64,000 bases of DNA from SZUA-430 sp964483585 (GCA_964483585.1 CAZABH010000006.1:29983-93982); one strand, 5' to 3'; shown: positions 33,242-42,305, counted from the first letter of the stretch. Made by a program: numbers and translations. Notes: generated from the letters alone by a model not told the origin.

Positions 33242-34630
33242 ATGAAGCGTTACGCAGTGATTGTCGCCGCTTGTCTGGGGGGCGTAGGCCCTGTTCTGGC
33301 CTTCGGCGTTGAGCCCGCCGCGAATAATCTGGGGTCGGAGCATGAAAAAATCACCCGCTCCGCCATCACCGAGCTTGAACCTGCAACACTGCGCCAATTG
33401 GCTGGGGCGGGAGAGTTCTCCGGTACGGTTGGTTATCCGGACGACGGTGACAGCGGCCTTTCATCGAACCCTGCGGCCCATTGCTTGGGCGGCGACTATC
33501 TTGAGAACAGCCCCGCCGCTCGGCGTCAGTTGGCTGAACAGGCCCTTGTGGCATGCCGCACATACATAAAGGCGAATATGGACCAGGCGGTCGATCTGGC
33601 TGGCGCACTCGCCAAGGCAAGTCCACAGGACGCCATATTGGACTGCCGTTTTGGCGAGGACGACCAATCGGTGAAGTGCAAGGTACTGGAGCATCTGGGG
33701 CGCGCGCTCCATGCCACCCAGGACTTTTATGCGCATTCGAATTGGGTGGACCGGCCGTCCGAGGAGCCTGTGTCGGTAGACAACCCTCCGGGCCTGGGCA
33801 AGTCGGGCCGCGCAGCCTGGCTGGATCTCCGGCACGAAGCGCAGCTGCCAGAGGGCCTGATCTCGGCCTGCGCGCCCAATCGCCTCGTGCCCGGCTTGTC
33901 GTTCGGCTGCGACGATGACGTGCTGGCTGGGGTAACCGACACGGGGCGCATTTCAATGGGCCGACTTGGTAAGTCCACGGGACCAATAGGTCGGGGTATG
34001 GGGGGCAAAGGCACCACGCCGCGTGGCGCCATGAATGCCAACTTTACACGCGCGGTTACGGCCGCGGTCGAAGATACCGCAGACAAGTGGGCCTACTTCC
34101 GCGAGCGCGTCCTCGCAAGGCATGGCCATGAACAAGGCAGCAGGATCCTCTGCGCGATGCGACGCGACACACATGACCCGAAGTCGTGCGAAAACGAGAT
34201 CCTGGCCGCAGAGGCTTGCGCCAACCGCGAAGCAGGCCAGGCAAGCACGGGCAGCGACGACGACCCGTTCGACCCCGGCCTTATGCCCTCTGCACAGGCG
34301 TTCGATGACGCCAAGACCCGTTTCGGTTTGCTGAAGCGCTTCTGTCAGATCGAGGAAGCGGACGTGACCCGCGCTTTCGCCAATGCGGGGCGCACCGCAG
34401 ACGAGGGCAGGGCAGCCGCAGAAAGTTTCGCCGTCCGCGAGCTCGCCTATTGGGGAACCTGTCGAGCTGAACTGGGGCGAAGCCTGCCGTCTCTCGACAA
34501 GTCCGCACGTGAAGCCCTGGCCTCTGAACTTGCGAAAGAAAAGCCGAGCGCCGAGCGTGAGCAATCTGCGTTGCTCCGGCTGTTCAGCGCCTGTGTTCTC
34601 GATGCAAGGCTCCGGGACTGGACCCGTTAG
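33242..34630 (+). CDS. Exported HET-C/zinc phospholipase-C-like protein
   Basis: A 462-residue secreted protein with a signal peptide (MKRYAVIVAACLGGVGPVLA). Two histidine-rich motifs stand out: HEKITRSAI near residue 40 and HLGRALHATQDFYAHSNWVD near residue 155. The second is the strongest signature of the HET-C and zinc phospholipase C fold, where the histidines and aspartate bind a trinuclear zinc site. The C-terminal half is cysteine-bearing and unrecognised. It ends 30 bp from the convergent type I secretion adaptor gene, but being on the other strand it need not be the secreted substrate. Possible lipid- or nucleotide-cleaving activity is inferred. Confidence 0.75.
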   Translation: MKRYAVIVAACLGGVGPVLAFGVEPAANNLGSEHEKITRSAITELEPATLRQLAGAGEFSGTVGYPDDGDSGLSSNPAAHCLGGDYLENSPAARRQLAEQALVACRTYIKANMDQAVDLAGALAKASPQDAILDCRFGEDDQSVKCKVLEHLGRALHATQDFYAHSNWVDRPSEEPVSVDNPPGLGKSGRAAWLDLRHEAQLPEGLISACAPNRLVPGLSFGCDDDVLAGVTDTGRISMGRLGKSTGPIGRGMGGKGTTPRGAMNANFTRAVTAAVEDTADKWAYFRERVLARHGHEQGSRILCAMRRDTHDPKSCENEILAAEACANREAGQASTGSDDDPFDPGLMPSAQAFDDAKTRFGLLKRFCQIEEADVTRAFANAGRTADEGRAAAESFAVRELAYWGTCRAELGRSLPSLDKSAREALASELAKEKPSAEREQSALLRLFSACVLDARLRDWTR

Positions 34631-34660
34631 ACAATCGCTTAACTTCCAACAGCAAGCCTC

Positions 34661-36004
34661 TTACTCGCGCCAGGCCCGATTGATGCTGTCCCTGAGCGGT
34701 TGCGTCAGGTAAGCAAGCGCGGTCCGCTCACCTGTCTTGATCATGACCGATGCTGGCATTCCTGGCTGGAGCGCCAGTTTGCCAACGCGGTGCATCTCGC
34801 TGTCGGGGACGTCGACGTGGGCTACGAAATACGTCGCGCTAGACCGAGGGTCCTGCAGAGAGTCGGCCGAGATGTAGGCCACGCGTCCATACAGCATGGG
34901 CAGGTTCTTCTGGCTCAGGCTCGTGAAGCGGACCTCCGTCGGCAATCCGATGGACACCGAGTCCACGTCCGAGGGACGAATTTGTACCTCAACCATCAGC
35001 CTGTCGTCGCGCGGAACGATTTCCAGAATGGTATCACCGGGACGAACCACGGCTCCGACCGTTGTCAAGCGCGGGGCCAGCACATAGCCGGAAACCGGCG
35101 CACGCACGGTCATGCGCTCGTAGGCCTGCTCGGCAGCCCGGTATTGCTCGCGCAGGTTCGGTATGCGTGCCTGCACCTCGCGCAGCTCGGCCTGGACAGT
35201 CGCCATGAGCTGGTTCTTCGCCTGCAAGAGCTTGAGCTCGCTTTCCATCAGCGAGCTGCGCGTGCGGGCAATCATGGCAGATGTTCGCTCGACGCCGCCG
35301 CTCAGCTGCGAAATGTCCCGGTTCAGAGAGAACACCCGCGTTCGGGTGGTATAGCCCTTCTTGTAGAGGTCCTCGACGACGCCAAGCTCCTTGCGCGAAA
35401 GTTCGATCTGCTCGCGCGCGGCCCGTCGATCGGCCTCCAGCGCATTCAGTTCCCCCTGAAGCTGCTCGTGCTGCTGCTCGATCATCGACAACTGCCCGCG
35501 CAGCTCGAGCTGGCGGGCTGTGAAAAGCTGCATCTGGCCGTCGAGGATACTCTTGACTGCAGGCATGCGCGCCGCCGCCTCGATGAGATCCTGCGGGAAC
35601 TGCGGCTCAGCTGCCTCCTGAATCTCGGCCTGCATGCGGGCCTCGGTCCCAAGTGCCAGAAAGTAGGAGTCGCGGCCACGCGTAAAGCGTTCCAGCGCGT
35701 CGGCGTCATCCAGCTCCAGCAGGACGTCACCCTCGCGGACATGCTGGCCGTCCTCGACCTTGATGTTGCGGACCGCACCACCCGTTGGGTGCTGGATCTG
35801 CTTGCGCTTCGACGCAACGACCACCTGACCGTTGGCCACGACAGCGCTGGCGATAGGAACGGTTGTGCTCCAAAGCCCAAACCCGCCAATGGTCAGGCCA
35901 ATCAGCGCAAAGCCGAAGGCCATGGCCCGCTTCGTATTGGTCGGCAGGCTGGGAATGCTGTTTGGCCAGTTTGGACGTCTAGGGCTGGGCTTTGATATTT
36001 GCAT
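34661..36004 (-). CDS. Type I secretion membrane-fusion adaptor (HlyD family)
   Basis: A 447-residue periplasmic adaptor. A short cytoplasmic N-terminus leads into one membrane helix (residues about 28-50), then a lipoyl half-motif (GQVVVASKRKQIQHPTGGAV), a long coiled coil (LRGQLSMIEQQHEQLQGELN and onward), and the closing beta-barrel with APVSGYVLAPRLTTVGAVVR and VRPGDTILEIVPRDD. This is the HlyD/PrtE architecture that bridges the inner-membrane ABC transporter to a TolC-type duct. Its start lies within the end of the ABC gene (26-bp overlap), so translation is coupled. No TolC homologue is present here. Confidence 0.93.
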   Translation of the reverse strand: MQISKPSPRRPNWPNSIPSLPTNTKRAMAFGFALIGLTIGGFGLWSTTVPIASAVVANGQVVVASKRKQIQHPTGGAVRNIKVEDGQHVREGDVLLELDDADALERFTRGRDSYFLALGTEARMQAEIQEAAEPQFPQDLIEAAARMPAVKSILDGQMQLFTARQLELRGQLSMIEQQHEQLQGELNALEADRRAAREQIELSRKELGVVEDLYKKGYTTRTRVFSLNRDISQLSGGVERTSAMIARTRSSLMESELKLLQAKNQLMATVQAELREVQARIPNLREQYRAAEQAYERMTVRAPVSGYVLAPRLTTVGAVVRPGDTILEIVPRDDRLMVEVQIRPSDVDSVSIGLPTEVRFTSLSQKNLPMLYGRVAYISADSLQDPRSSATYFVAHVDVPDSEMHRVGKLALQPGMPASVMIKTGERTALAYLTQPLRDSINRAWRE

Positions 36005-37733
36005 GGCGCGTCTCGAGGGATGTCACCTTGGAGGGAGAGGGTGAGGCGCCCGAACGCGCCTCGGCAGCGGCCTTGTTCAGGTTCGCAAGTACTTCATCAC
36101 GCGGTCCGAACGATACCATCTGCCCCGACTTCATGACTGCAAGCTTGTCAACAGCCGGCAGGATGCCTGGGCGATGGGTAATAATGATGACAGTACGTTT
36201 CTGCTGCTTGAGAATTTCGACGGCACGGCGCAGGTCCGCTTCGCCAGCTGCGTCCAGGTTGGCGTTAGGTTCGTCGAGCACAACGACCTTGCTTTGGCCG
36301 AACACGGCACGCGCAAGCGCGACACGCTGGCGCTGTCCGCCCGAAAGCAGCTTGCCGCGTTCTCCGATGATCGTGTCATAAGCTTGAGGAAGCGTAAGGA
36401 CGAAGTCATGCGCGCTTGCGATCTTCGCCGCGTCGATGATCGCCTGCGAGTCCGGAGAGCCATAGCGCGAGATATTCTCGGCAACCGTGCCCTCCATAAG
36501 CTCCACATCCTGCGCCAGGTAGCCGATCTGGGGACCCAGCTCCGCTGGCGACCATTCCGAGACCTCGACGCCATCGAGCTTGACGTTGCCGGCTGTCGGC
36601 CGGAGTGCGCCAATCATCAGTCGCGCCAGCGTCGTCTTGCCCGATCCGGTCGCTCCGATGATGCCAAGAACCTCACCCGGCGCCACTGTGAAGGAAACGC
36701 CGCGCAGCACCGGCTCCTTGCCGCCGGCAAAGCGAACCCAGACGTCTTCCAGCGCAAAGTTTCCTGAGGGCGGGGGCAGTTCAGTCCTTGGATTGTCCTT
36801 CTCGTTTTTCAGGGCGGAGTTCAGGCGCTGATAAGCCTGACGAACCTGCACAAAGCGCTTCCATTGCCCGATCGAGGCTTCGATGGGTGCCAGCGCCCGT
36901 CCCAGGATGATGGATGCGGCCACGATAGCGCCGGCCGAAATCTCGTTTTCGAGCGCGAGATATGCTCCCAGCGCTAGACACAGAATCTGCAAGAGCTGTC
37001 GCGCGAACTTTGCGGCAGCACTCAGGCGAGAAGCCCGGTCGCTTGCCACTGCCTGCCATGCGAGGCTCGCTTCGTGATGTTCTTCCCAGCGGCGCTGCAC
37101 GTTCTTGACCATGCCCATCGAGCGAGCGGATTCGGCATTGTTTTGAAGCGTGCTGACGAAAAACTCGGAGTCTCGATGCGCTTGCGCGGCCTCATTCAGC
37201 GGCTCGCCCGTGGCGATCTCGCTCAAATATGCGATGCCGATGATCACGAGGGCGCCAGCGAGCGCGAGCATGCCTAGCGCGGGATGCAGCATGAACACGA
37301 CAAACAGGAAGATCGGTGTCCACGGCGCATCAAACAAGGCGATCAACGCCGGGCTGGCGAGGAAAGAACGCACATTGTCAAGGTCACGAAGTCCATGGGC
37401 ACTCGACATGTCTGTCGCCTCTTTGCTCATGGAGATGCCGAAGGTCAGGCCGCGCAGCTCATTGTCCAGTTGTGAACTCGCTCGCACCAGCAAGTCCGAG
37501 CGGGCAATCTCGACCAGGGCTTGGAAGACAAGAACCCCGACGCACAGCAACGTCAGAAACAGCAGGGTGTCTTCACTCTGCGACGTCAGGACCCGATCAT
37601 AGACCTGCAGCATGAACAGCGGGCTGTTCAGCATGGCCAGGTTCACGAACAGACTGAAGACCCCAGCGCTTATGAAAACATTGCGGGATCGATGCAGGAA
37701 GTTTCCGATGATACTGGCATTTGTCTTGTTCAC
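35979..37733 (-). CDS. Type I secretion ABC transporter, PrtD type
   Basis: A 584-residue fused permease/ATPase. Six membrane helices occupy the first half (FISAGVFSLFVNLAMLNSPL onward), followed by the nucleotide-binding domain: Walker A GATGSGKTTLARL, signature LSGGQRQRVALARA and Walker B VVVLDEPNANLD with the glutamate. There is no N-terminal C39 peptidase or RTX-specific domain, so it belongs to the PrtD/HasD group that exports proteases, lipases or S-layer proteins without processing. The GTG at 37733 is chosen because GGAGG precedes it by eight bases; a GTG at 37763 lies further upstream. Confidence 0.93.
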   Translation of the reverse strand: MNKTNASIIGNFLHRSRNVFISAGVFSLFVNLAMLNSPLFMLQVYDRVLTSQSEDTLLFLTLLCVGVLVFQALVEIARSDLLVRASSQLDNELRGLTFGISMSKEATDMSSAHGLRDLDNVRSFLASPALIALFDAPWTPIFLFVVFMLHPALGMLALAGALVIIGIAYLSEIATGEPLNEAAQAHRDSEFFVSTLQNNAESARSMGMVKNVQRRWEEHHEASLAWQAVASDRASRLSAAAKFARQLLQILCLALGAYLALENEISAGAIVAASIILGRALAPIEASIGQWKRFVQVRQAYQRLNSALKNEKDNPRTELPPPSGNFALEDVWVRFAGGKEPVLRGVSFTVAPGEVLGIIGATGSGKTTLARLMIGALRPTAGNVKLDGVEVSEWSPAELGPQIGYLAQDVELMEGTVAENISRYGSPDSQAIIDAAKIASAHDFVLTLPQAYDTIIGERGKLLSGGQRQRVALARAVFGQSKVVVLDEPNANLDAAGEADLRRAVEILKQQKRTVIIITHRPGILPAVDKLAVMKSGQMVSFGPRDEVLANLNKAAAEARSGASPSPSKVTSLETRHANIKAQP

Positions 37734-37930
37734 GAGCGTCCTCCGCTGGCGAGGGCGGTGCACGTCTTGGGCATGATGGTCGGGATGCTGGCGATCTGCC
37801 GCATGGGATTGGGATTCCGTGGCACTGGGATTATTCCCTGTCCTGTCAAAATTATCCGGTTGCAGGGACTAACCGCAACGGCCTATGACGCTTTGGAGTA
37901 ACTGAACTGGGATTTACCGCGCTTCCGCAC

Positions 37931-37951
37931 ACCTATTTCGAGGTAATACCT
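37931..37951. promoter_or_regulatory. Alternating ACCT/AGGT palindromes upstream of the secretion operon
   Basis: Within 21 bp the arms ACCT (37931), AGGT (37941) and ACCT (37948) alternate, giving the palindrome AGGTAATACCT and an overlapping ACCT-N6-AGGT repeat. The site is about 200 bp upstream of the ABC transporter GTG, in the 277-bp interval that should hold its promoter. It could be a regulator site; this is a guess from symmetry only. Confidence 0.35.
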
Positions 37952-38010
37952 TATGCGGATCGCCTGCTCGTTGTCGGCAATTGGTTAATTTATTCCGAAT
38001 TCATGCAGCC

Positions 38011-38943
38011 CTAGAGGCTGTAGCGCAGGAACACCGAGCCCACGTTCTCCTCATAGTTCGACCCGTCCAGGTTAGAGTCGCGCACGACGCGTCTGAACTC
38101 GACACCGAGCTTTGTGTTGGTATCGACCTCGACCTGAGTGGAAACCCTGAGGGTATAGCGATCATCTGCGCGGGTGCCCGGACCCGGAAGGCTAGCGTCA
38201 TTGAGGTAGTCGCGGCGCTGATAGGCGTAGGAAAGCTTGATGTGACCTTTATGCCCAAAGAGCTCCACCGGCTTTTGAAACGCCGCGCGCGCCATGACGC
38301 CGTCATAATCGAACGCTTCGCCAACCGTATCTTCGTTGGTGAAACCGCCGCCCACCGAAAAAAATCCCCTGTTCGGCCGGTCGAAATAGTAGTGCACGTC
38401 GGCACCCATCTGATGGGTGTCAGCATCGCGCGCGTCGTCTGCCTTGTTGTAGTTCTTCTGGTAGAACCGGTAATATCCGGCGACGTGAATGGCATCGGTC
38501 AGGAAGGTCGAGAGCGTTGGTGAAATCATGTGCTGCTCGACGAAGAATGACCCATCGAGCATCGAATTCGTATAGGAATACTCGACGCCGTACCGGACGC
38601 CCGATGACCTGATCCATGCAACCAAGCTGGGATTATGGCTTTGCCAATTGAATGCGCTGAGGTCATCGTAGACACTCTGGTAGAAATTATACCCCACTTC
38701 GATCCGGGCATCTCGTTGATCGACAAGCCTGTATCCGGCATCCAGCGAGAAAACGGCAGCCACATCCCCTTGCATACTGTTGGCATCGCTCTGCTCAAGC
38801 GCGACATTGTCCGAGTATTCGAGCCCGCCCTCAAGGTCGAGCCACCATGCGTTCTGTTCCGCGCGCACCATTCCAGCGGTCTGGGACAATGCGACAACAC
38901 CGGCAAGCAGGGCTGATTGGGGGCTAAGGATCTTAAAGCGCAT
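38011..38943 (-). CDS. Outer-membrane beta-barrel protein
   Basis: A 310-residue exported protein. The signal peptide is followed by a mature chain of amphipathic strands rich in Tyr, Asp and Asn, such as GVRYGVEYSYTNSML, AGYYRFYQKNYNKAD and KGHIKLSYAYQRRDYL, ending in VFLRYSL. The pattern of about 14 strands fits a small porin-like barrel. It is upstream of the ABC/HlyD genes on the same strand, 277 bp away. It is too short for TolC and its sequence does not match. Function unknown; a structural or receptor barrel is likely. Confidence 0.7.
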   Translation of the reverse strand: MRFKILSPQSALLAGVVALSQTAGMVRAEQNAWWLDLEGGLEYSDNVALEQSDANSMQGDVAAVFSLDAGYRLVDQRDARIEVGYNFYQSVYDDLSAFNWQSHNPSLVAWIRSSGVRYGVEYSYTNSMLDGSFFVEQHMISPTLSTFLTDAIHVAGYYRFYQKNYNKADDARDADTHQMGADVHYYFDRPNRGFFSVGGGFTNEDTVGEAFDYDGVMARAAFQKPVELFGHKGHIKLSYAYQRRDYLNDASLPGPGTRADDRYTLRVSTQVEVDTNTKLGVEFRRVVRDSNLDGSNYEENVGSVFLRYSL

Positions 38944-39164
38944 GTCGCCTATACCGTTTCACTTCTGATGGCGTGGCAAGGGGCCACGGCTGCAATCATG
39001 TCCCGGGCCTTATTCCGGACACGCAGGGGACACCTTGCGACAGACTAGGTTTATCGGTCGGCAATTGTAAAGTTTCCGGATGGGGTACTCAGGATTGGCA
39101 CGGTGTCGGAACCGCAGCAGCCCAAACCAAGGCTCTCCAAGCGAAATGCGCCTCGGGTCGACAC

Positions 39165-40791
39165 TCATTTCATGGGCGGGACAATGACGCCAAATCCATA
39201 GACGGGATCGCGCCCCGGGACTCCGAGGTCCTGGGCGGCTTGCGCGAGTTCACTCGTCACCCGATCCGCGAGCACGCGGTCGGGCACAGTCAACCGGCGG
39301 GCCAGTTCTGCGGCAACAACGGGCGCGGCATAGGATGTTCCGGACACCGTTTCACTGTTGCCGTCGCGCCCGGCGACCCGTGCAGCCACGCCTCGAGCAG
39401 CGAAGTCCACATAGTCGCCACGATTGGCGTAGATATAGACCTCGTTCCTGTGGTCCACTGCAGTGACCCCGACAACGCCATCGTAGGCGGCTGGAAATTG
39501 AGCCTCGCCGTGGGGTCCCTCATTACCGACGGCAGCGACAAGCGTATGCCCGCGTTCCACAAGTCTGCCAGTTACAGCCTGCAGGATCGGGTTCGGTGGG
39601 CCCGCAAGACTCAGATTGATGACCGCAATCCTGTTGCTCGCCAGCCAGTCCAGAGCGCGCGCAATGGCATCGACCGAGGCGATCTCCTCGCCCCCCTGCA
39701 GCTTGGAAAACACGCTGGCGACATAAAGATGTGCTCCCGGGGCAGCCTCGGCCAACCGGGAGGCTACGGCCGTGCCATGGCCATCGATATCTGGTGTCGC
39801 CAACCCAAAGGCACGCGCTTTTACTCGAACCGCGCTCAGCATCGGATGCTGCGCATTTACAGGTGCATCCACCAGTCCAATGCGTGCGCTTCCCTTGGTC
39901 TTTCGTGGTCTGACTGGCTGCAGGGCGGATGGCTCGGCAATCGTCGCTCCACCCCGCGCCGGTGTGTAGATGTGATTGAAGCTTGCGATACCTGCAGGAT
40001 CAACAAGCCGAAGCCTGCTTAGCGCGAGCTCGCGATCGAGGGCTGTTGCATAGGAAACGCGGTAGCCCTGCAGCCCCAGCCCCGGTAACGGGAATATTTC
40101 GATGATCCGAAACCCATCCTGCAGAAGTCTCCCCGGAGTCGCCTTCGACGCGCTGACAAGAAGCAATTCACCGCGAAGAAAGCGTTCACCCCGCTTGATG
40201 TCCATGACTTCGAGATGGTGCTCGACCCGGTCAATGCCAGAGTAAGTGATCACGCGGTTGTCTTGCGGGACCGGGGACACGGTCATAGCGTCTCTGCTGC
40301 CACCATGGTCTCGATTGCCAGCTTCGTCCTCGCTGCTTCTCTGGTCATCCTTCGAAGACGGTCTGTCGCGTTCATCATCCTTGTTGTCACCGCGATCCCG
40401 GTCGCCCCTATCCCTCTCGCCGCGATCCCTCTCGCCGCGATCCCTNNNNNNNNNNNNNNNNNNNNNNNNNNNNNNNNNNNNNNNNNNNNNNNNNNNNNNN
40501 NNNNNNNNNNNNNNNNNNNNNNNNNNNNNNNNNNNNNNNNNNNNNATCCCTCTCGCCGCGATCCCTCTCGCCGCGATCCCTGTCATCGCGATCCCTGTCA
40601 TCGCGATCCCTGTCATCGCGATCGCGCCCAAACGCATCGTCATCGATCTCGGGTGCTTCATCATCAGAATTGCGTGAGGATCCGGAGCCGGCCTGCACCG
40701 GACGCGTGTCAGCGAGAAAGGTAACAACAGAAGCCGCAAACATGATCCAGATGGTCAGGGCCAGGCGGTAACGGGGTGTGATCATGCGCAT
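39165..40791 (-). CDS. Exported subtilisin-like peptidase with charged tandem-repeat region, interrupted by assembly gap
   Basis: One gene split by the N gap. Before the gap (gene orientation), the frame from ATG 40791 gives a signal peptide (RLALTIWIMFAASVVTFLADT to VQA), an acidic stretch (SDDEAPEIDDD) and repeats of RDDRD and RGERD. After the gap a different frame continues RGERD repeats, a polar linker, a prodomain-like segment, then an S8 domain with triad aspartate in GLVDAPV, histidine in DGHGTAVAS and serine in SGTSYAAPVVAAE. The frames disagree only because 100 N is an arbitrary length: a true gap that is a multiple of 3 joins them, and an unbroken 15-bp repeat predicts exactly that (9 + 15k bp). 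ATG at 40791 is chosen for its signal peptide. Confidence 0.75.
40395..40626. repeat. 15-bp tandem repeat array around the assembly gap
   Basis: Units ATCCCTCTCGCCGCG (two whole and a partial at 40410-40445; two at 40546-40575) and the variant ATCCCTGTCATCGCG (three at 40576-40620) run head to tail on both sides of the gap, with degenerate units at each edge. On the coding strand each unit encodes a pentapeptide (RGERD or RDDRD). The collapsed or unresolved array is the likely cause of the gap. Confidence 0.92.
40446..40545. other. Assembly gap of 100 N
   Basis: Exactly 100 undetermined bases inside the tandem-repeat part of the subtilase gene. The round number shows a gap of unknown size, not a measured length. 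Confidence 0.99.
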
Positions 40792-40882
40792 GCGAGGCGT
40801 CTTTCCGGCAGGGCGACTGCAAGAATGCCCCTGTCGAAGGATTTTACAAATCTCTTGCGGGATGCTCAAATGGCTTTTCCAC

Positions 40883-40907
40883 GGAATAAATCCCTCTCCC
40901 GTTCGTT
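40883..40907 (+). promoter_or_regulatory. Candidate ECF sigma promoter of the sigma/anti-sigma operon
   Basis: GGAAT at 40883-40887 and CGTT at 40904-40907 are separated by 16 bp, the geometry of ECF promoters (GGAAC-N16/17-CGTT), with one mismatch. It ends 19 bp before the ATG of the sigma gene, so autoregulation by this sigma factor is plausible. A second CGTT directly before it (40900-40903) would have a 12-bp spacer and is unlikely to serve. Confidence 0.45.
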
Positions 40908-40926
40908 ATAGATCCTCACAAGGCCA

Positions 40927-41460
40927 ATGTCTGTCCACGATCCGAGCGAGTTGCGCAGGGAATTGACCCTGATTTTGCCGCGATTGCGACGGTTTGGTGT
41001 GGCGTTGGCTGGCTCCGCAGACGAGGGGGATGACATCGTGCACGCAGCGATTGAGCGCGCCCTCTCGAGGCCCGCACAGTGGCAGCCGGGTACACGGCTG
41101 GATAGCTGGATGTTCAGGATCATGCAGAACATCTGGAAGGACAGAGGACGCAAGCGTCGCAGCGACCTTCAGAAGCAAACGCTTGAACTTGCAGCCACGG
41201 ATACAACCGTGGATGGTCAGCATGTCACCGAGACTGCTTTGATGCTGACCAGGGCGCGAGAGCAATTCACCTTGTTGTCCGATGATCACAGGGCAGTGCT
41301 GGCACTGGTTGTGATCGATGGACATTCCTATCAGGAAGCTGCGGAGATCCTCGATATTCCCATCGGAACATTGATGAGCCGGTTGTATCGTGCCCGCGAG
41401 GCACTACGTGAAATGATAGAGACCAAGTCAAAACGGCACGAAATGGCTGCGCGCAAATGA
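40927..41460 (+). CDS. ECF-type RNA polymerase sigma factor
   Basis: A 177-residue group IV sigma factor. Region 2 (ILPRLRRFGVALAGSADEGD and HAAIERALS, then SWMFRIMQNIWKDRGRKR) binds core and melts the -10, and region 4 (LLSDDHRAVLALVVIDGHSY with QEAAEILDIPIGTLMSRLYR) recognises the -35. No region 3 is present, as expected for the ECF type. The start at 40927 gives the usual length. Its stop overlaps the anti-sigma gene by 4 bp (ATGA). It is divergent from the exported subtilase gene, with both promoters in 135 bp. The subfamily is not clear; it is not linked to NepR/PhyR, so a general-stress EcfG role is not supported. Confidence 0.92.
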   Translation: MSVHDPSELRRELTLILPRLRRFGVALAGSADEGDDIVHAAIERALSRPAQWQPGTRLDSWMFRIMQNIWKDRGRKRRSDLQKQTLELAATDTTVDGQHVTETALMLTRAREQFTLLSDDHRAVLALVVIDGHSYQEAAEILDIPIGTLMSRLYRAREALREMIETKSKRHEMAARK

Positions 41461-42227
41461 CGACGATACCAGACGAAACACTGATGGCATTCGCGGATGG
41501 CGAGCTTGATGCGTTTGAAGCCGCGCGCATTGAAGGCATCTTGCGAGCCGACGTTGCACTGAGGCACAGGCTCGCGCGGCTGCGCGCCACGGACGACATC
41601 CTGCGTGCAGCGGTGACCCCGCCTCTCGCCGCTACACAGCGCTTCTCGGCATTGCTCGAGCCTGAGCTGAAACAGCATGGCGATGCGGATCAGGTCATGC
41701 CCTTGCGACGAAAGCATGCGTGGACACGTCGGGAATGGCTGCCTGCCGGTGTTGGTGTTGCGGCAGCATTGCTGGTGGTTGTGATGTCAGGTGTCATGCT
41801 CCCGCAAAAAGTTTCCTGGCTCGAGCAGGTCAGTGATGGAATTGCGCTGGCCGATCCTGTCTTGTCGATGATCTCGTCGACCCCGTCGGGTCAGGTGGTG
41901 CAATCCAGCGGTCTGCACGTTAAGCCGATTGTGAGCTTCGTGTCCAAGGATGGGCGGATGTGCCGCGAGGCGCATGTGCAGGACGCCGAAATGGCGGTCC
42001 GGGTGCTGGCTTGCCGCGACAACCAAGTCGAAGTCGCTCACCTGAACGAGTGGTGCATCGAGGCTATTGCCCGCGTTCAACCGATAGCCAATCGGCAATC
42101 CTACCACGCTGCAGGCGTCGCCGCGGACCCCGTGATTGACGCGGCCTACGAACGCCTCGGCCGCAGGGAGGTGCTTGACCAGGCTGGTGAGGCCCTTGCA
42201 ATCAGCAATGGCTGGAAGGCCCGGTAG
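41457..42227 (+). CDS. Membrane-anchored anti-sigma factor
   Basis: A 256-residue protein with an N-terminal sigma-binding domain (DETLMAFADGELDAFEAARI and LRHRLARLRATDDIL), one membrane helix (about residues 97-117, WLPAGVGVAAALLVVVMSGV), and a periplasmic domain of about 130 residues containing cysteines at CREAH, ACRDN and WCIEA. The opening DxxLxAFxDGEL is the usual signature of anti-sigma factors for ECF sigmas; no HxxxCxxC zinc motif is seen. It would hold the coupled sigma factor at the membrane until an envelope signal releases it. Confidence 0.88.
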   Translation: MTTIPDETLMAFADGELDAFEAARIEGILRADVALRHRLARLRATDDILRAAVTPPLAATQRFSALLEPELKQHGDADQVMPLRRKHAWTRREWLPAGVGVAAALLVVVMSGVMLPQKVSWLEQVSDGIALADPVLSMISSTPSGQVVQSSGLHVKPIVSFVSKDGRMCREAHVQDAEMAVRVLACRDNQVEVAHLNEWCIEAIARVQPIANRQSYHAAGVAADPVIDAAYERLGRREVLDQAGEALAISNGWKAR

Positions 42228-42305
42228 TTCCCTCTTGGCGCCGAGGCCTCGACGGATGACCAGGGTCCGCCTAAGTTGGGAGCGATAGAAGGGAAGAATG
42301 TTCCG

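Noticed and set aside
40395..40626. CRISPR array
   Set aside because: The units are contiguous 15-mers with no spacers and are in frame in a coding sequence.
40408..40869. Separate 153-residue ORF ending in the assembly gap
   Set aside because: It is the 5' part of the subtilase gene; the frame change is caused by the arbitrary gap length.
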